Positions 62,342 through 64,000 of a DNA stretch of 64,000 bases are shown here, in pieces. The notes below the pieces were generated by a model, which made no database searches, had not been told where the DNA came from, and saw nothing but the letters and a program-made list of their open reading frames with translations. The stretch is from assembly GCA_039621445.1 (NCBI GenBank), contig CP154955.1, positions 25,112,119 through 25,176,118 of the forward strand, read 5' to 3'. Made by a program: the position numbers and the translations under genes. This DNA comes from Euglena gracilis (taxonomy: Eukaryota > Euglenida > Euglenophyceae > Euglenales). The stretch's first letter is position 1. Each line of letters begins with the position of its first letter.

Positions 62342-64000
62342 AACCTTCTTGGCAGCAAGTGTTGGGATCTTTTGAGGATCAGTTGTTCTGGTGTTGGAGA
62401 CCATACCATTGCTTGCCGATGTGTGCCCCCTCTGCGAGTCATGTCTGCTTCATGCCTTCCCATATTCTCTTCTGGTCTCACCAAACAATCCGGTATTAGT
62501 ATTATCATATTTTTAGTTTTTTTTAATATTTTTTCAGTTGCACTGTAAATGCAGTTGGCGCCCAAAATGGCCCCAAAAAGGCAATGATGCAAATAGAATT
62601 GGATTTAACAGTCCGCAGTGCAAGCAGTGTCACGCAGGGCCACGCAGTGTCGGCCAGCATTGTGGGATGGGCATCCTGTGTTTGACGTGATCCCCACCTC
62701 AGCCACAAGCAAGCAATGGGAGGCTGTCCTTCGCCACTGGCACTGGCATCAAGAGTATTGCGCTTCCCTGCCAATCCCCTCCTGGCCCCCACCCCGTAAT
62801 TTATCCTTTTGGCTGACCCTCTTCTTGACCTCACATCCCGGCGCCGTGCCCCTGCTTGCCCTCATCCCTGTAGATACCTTCTGCGTCCCCACCCCAACAG
62901 GCCAAACTGCATTAAGGACGGAGCCCATCGTTGCAATGTGGAAATAGCACAAGCCCAGCTTTTTGTGTTTTTTTTCAACCTCAGTGGAGTCAATGGAGTC
63001 GAGAATTATCGTACCGTATGGATGGTACTCGTGAAAATGATTTATCATATTGCTCTTTCCCATTTCATAATGGTATATTTTACGTGTCCCAATGGAGCAG
63101 ACCTCACACACACACACACACACACACTTCATTTCACATTGTCACTCACGCACCAGCGCAACACACACACACACCCATGTATCTGCAAGAACTCAAGCAC
63201 ACACGACAATGCATGAACGCGTGTCCAGTGGGGTGATTGTTCTCAGTGGACACTTGACGACGAAGTTGTACTCAATCTCTTCCAACCCCACCTCCCATCT
63301 TTCTGGCTATGGCCTTGGTGCAACAGGTTCACCATGATTCCAAATTTCAGGGTGGGCAAAGACATGGGCCACGACGCACCGGCCTGCCCTGCACCGTGTT
63401 TGATACCACAATCCTCGTCGCCCAATATAAAACTCCAAAACCAAGGATCTACTGCGGTGGAGCAGCGGGTCTTTGTGCTTCTGCTTCGTCTCCTCATTCA
63501 CATGGAGTGCCCAATTCTGAATGCACGTTGTTTTCCAACCTTCCTTCTATCACAAGGTGCAAGCTTTGCAAGACACCGAACTTCTTGCTTTCCCACTATA
63601 CATCGAGATTGGGAGCTGGAATCACACATGACCACATATTCCGCCATTTAGTGCTTTTTGATAATCTGCCCCCAAAAATTATGTTCTGATTTTTTTCTCT
63701 TTCCGTTTCTCAGTGCCCCATTTCCATGTCTGTGGTGTGCATCCAACAGAAAAACGGTTTCTTTTTTACAGTCCCAGTAAAATAACACCCCTTAATAAAT
63801 ACAGTTGAATAATTATACGTAATAAATACTCAACCCTGGTTTTTCATTTGTGAGTCGGTATTTGTCCCTCCATTTTCTTCGAAAGGCCCTGCCTGGCCTT
63901 GGCTCTTTTACAATTTTTCAATTGCCCCCTCCTCTTGTGCAAGACCAATACTCACTTTACACCCTGGGCAGAGGTCCTATGACACGGAAACAAACCTCCA
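62342..64000. other. Intronic or intergenic tail of the window
   Basis: Mixed composition with a TTTTTAATATTTTTT stretch near 62520, a short CA tract at 63109-63126 and CACA words to 63175. Several open frames on both strands, none with GC3 bias, splice signals or recognisable domains. Confidence 0.4.

Overview
The window looks like nuclear DNA of a eukaryotic microbe. It holds a few protein genes cut into short exons of strongly GC-biased third codon position (roughly 60-430 nt). These are spread over 0.1-5.5 kb introns and spacers full of G/C homopolymers, microsatellites, inverted repeats and short mobile elements. Three features together point to a euglenid (a Euglena-like alga): a class I aldolase carrying a two-hydrophobic-segment presequence of the euglenid plastid type; introns that ignore GT-AG but carry CAG at +4 to +6 and CTG at -8 to -6; and all genes lying on one strand, each with a polypyrimidine-AG acceptor-like site just before its ATG, as expected for spliced-leader addition. 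The organism is an inference.

Layout, all on the + strand. (1) 954-8482: 3' part of an unrecognised gene with a GC3-biased last exon. (2) 9296-18172: alpha-1,6-fucosyltransferase (FUT8-like), at least 12 exons, with a Pro/Ala-rich tail. (3) 19786-24276: TLC-domain membrane protein. (4) 27912-45037: plastid-type class I fructose-1,6-bisphosphate aldolase, 15 exons over 17 kb. (5) 49480-59973: basic, Pro/Arg-rich protein ending in a C-x2-C-x11-C-x2-C zinc ribbon. (6) From 61938: the beginning of another gene. No rRNA, tRNA, CRISPR array or transposase gene was recognised.

The non-coding DNA is the most informative part. Seven short elements (134-470 bp) start with CAGG and mostly end in CCTG or CATG, and sit between perfect 8-bp target duplications. 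The same architecture is visible in some of the introns that interrupt the genes without GT-AG. An 8-bp duplication explains how such an element can be removed exactly: the exon keeps 5 nt of the left copy and 3 nt of the right copy, which gives the +4 CAG and -8 CTG positions. The clearest case, 17401-17742, joins two coding frames exactly.

A separate 3.3-kb element at 34061-37387, in the largest aldolase intron, has 26-bp terminal inverted repeats and 13 internal copies of a 20-bp palindrome. Other structure includes foldback repeats at 18.96-19.57 kb, about 190-bp tandem monomers at 29.7-30.4 kb, a 0.6-kb island of nearly pure A/T at 55.45-56.03 kb, and long CA, CT, TG and pentanucleotide tracts.

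Exon boundaries were read by eye from reading-frame continuity, codon bias and family conservation. Those marked approximate could shift by a few codons.
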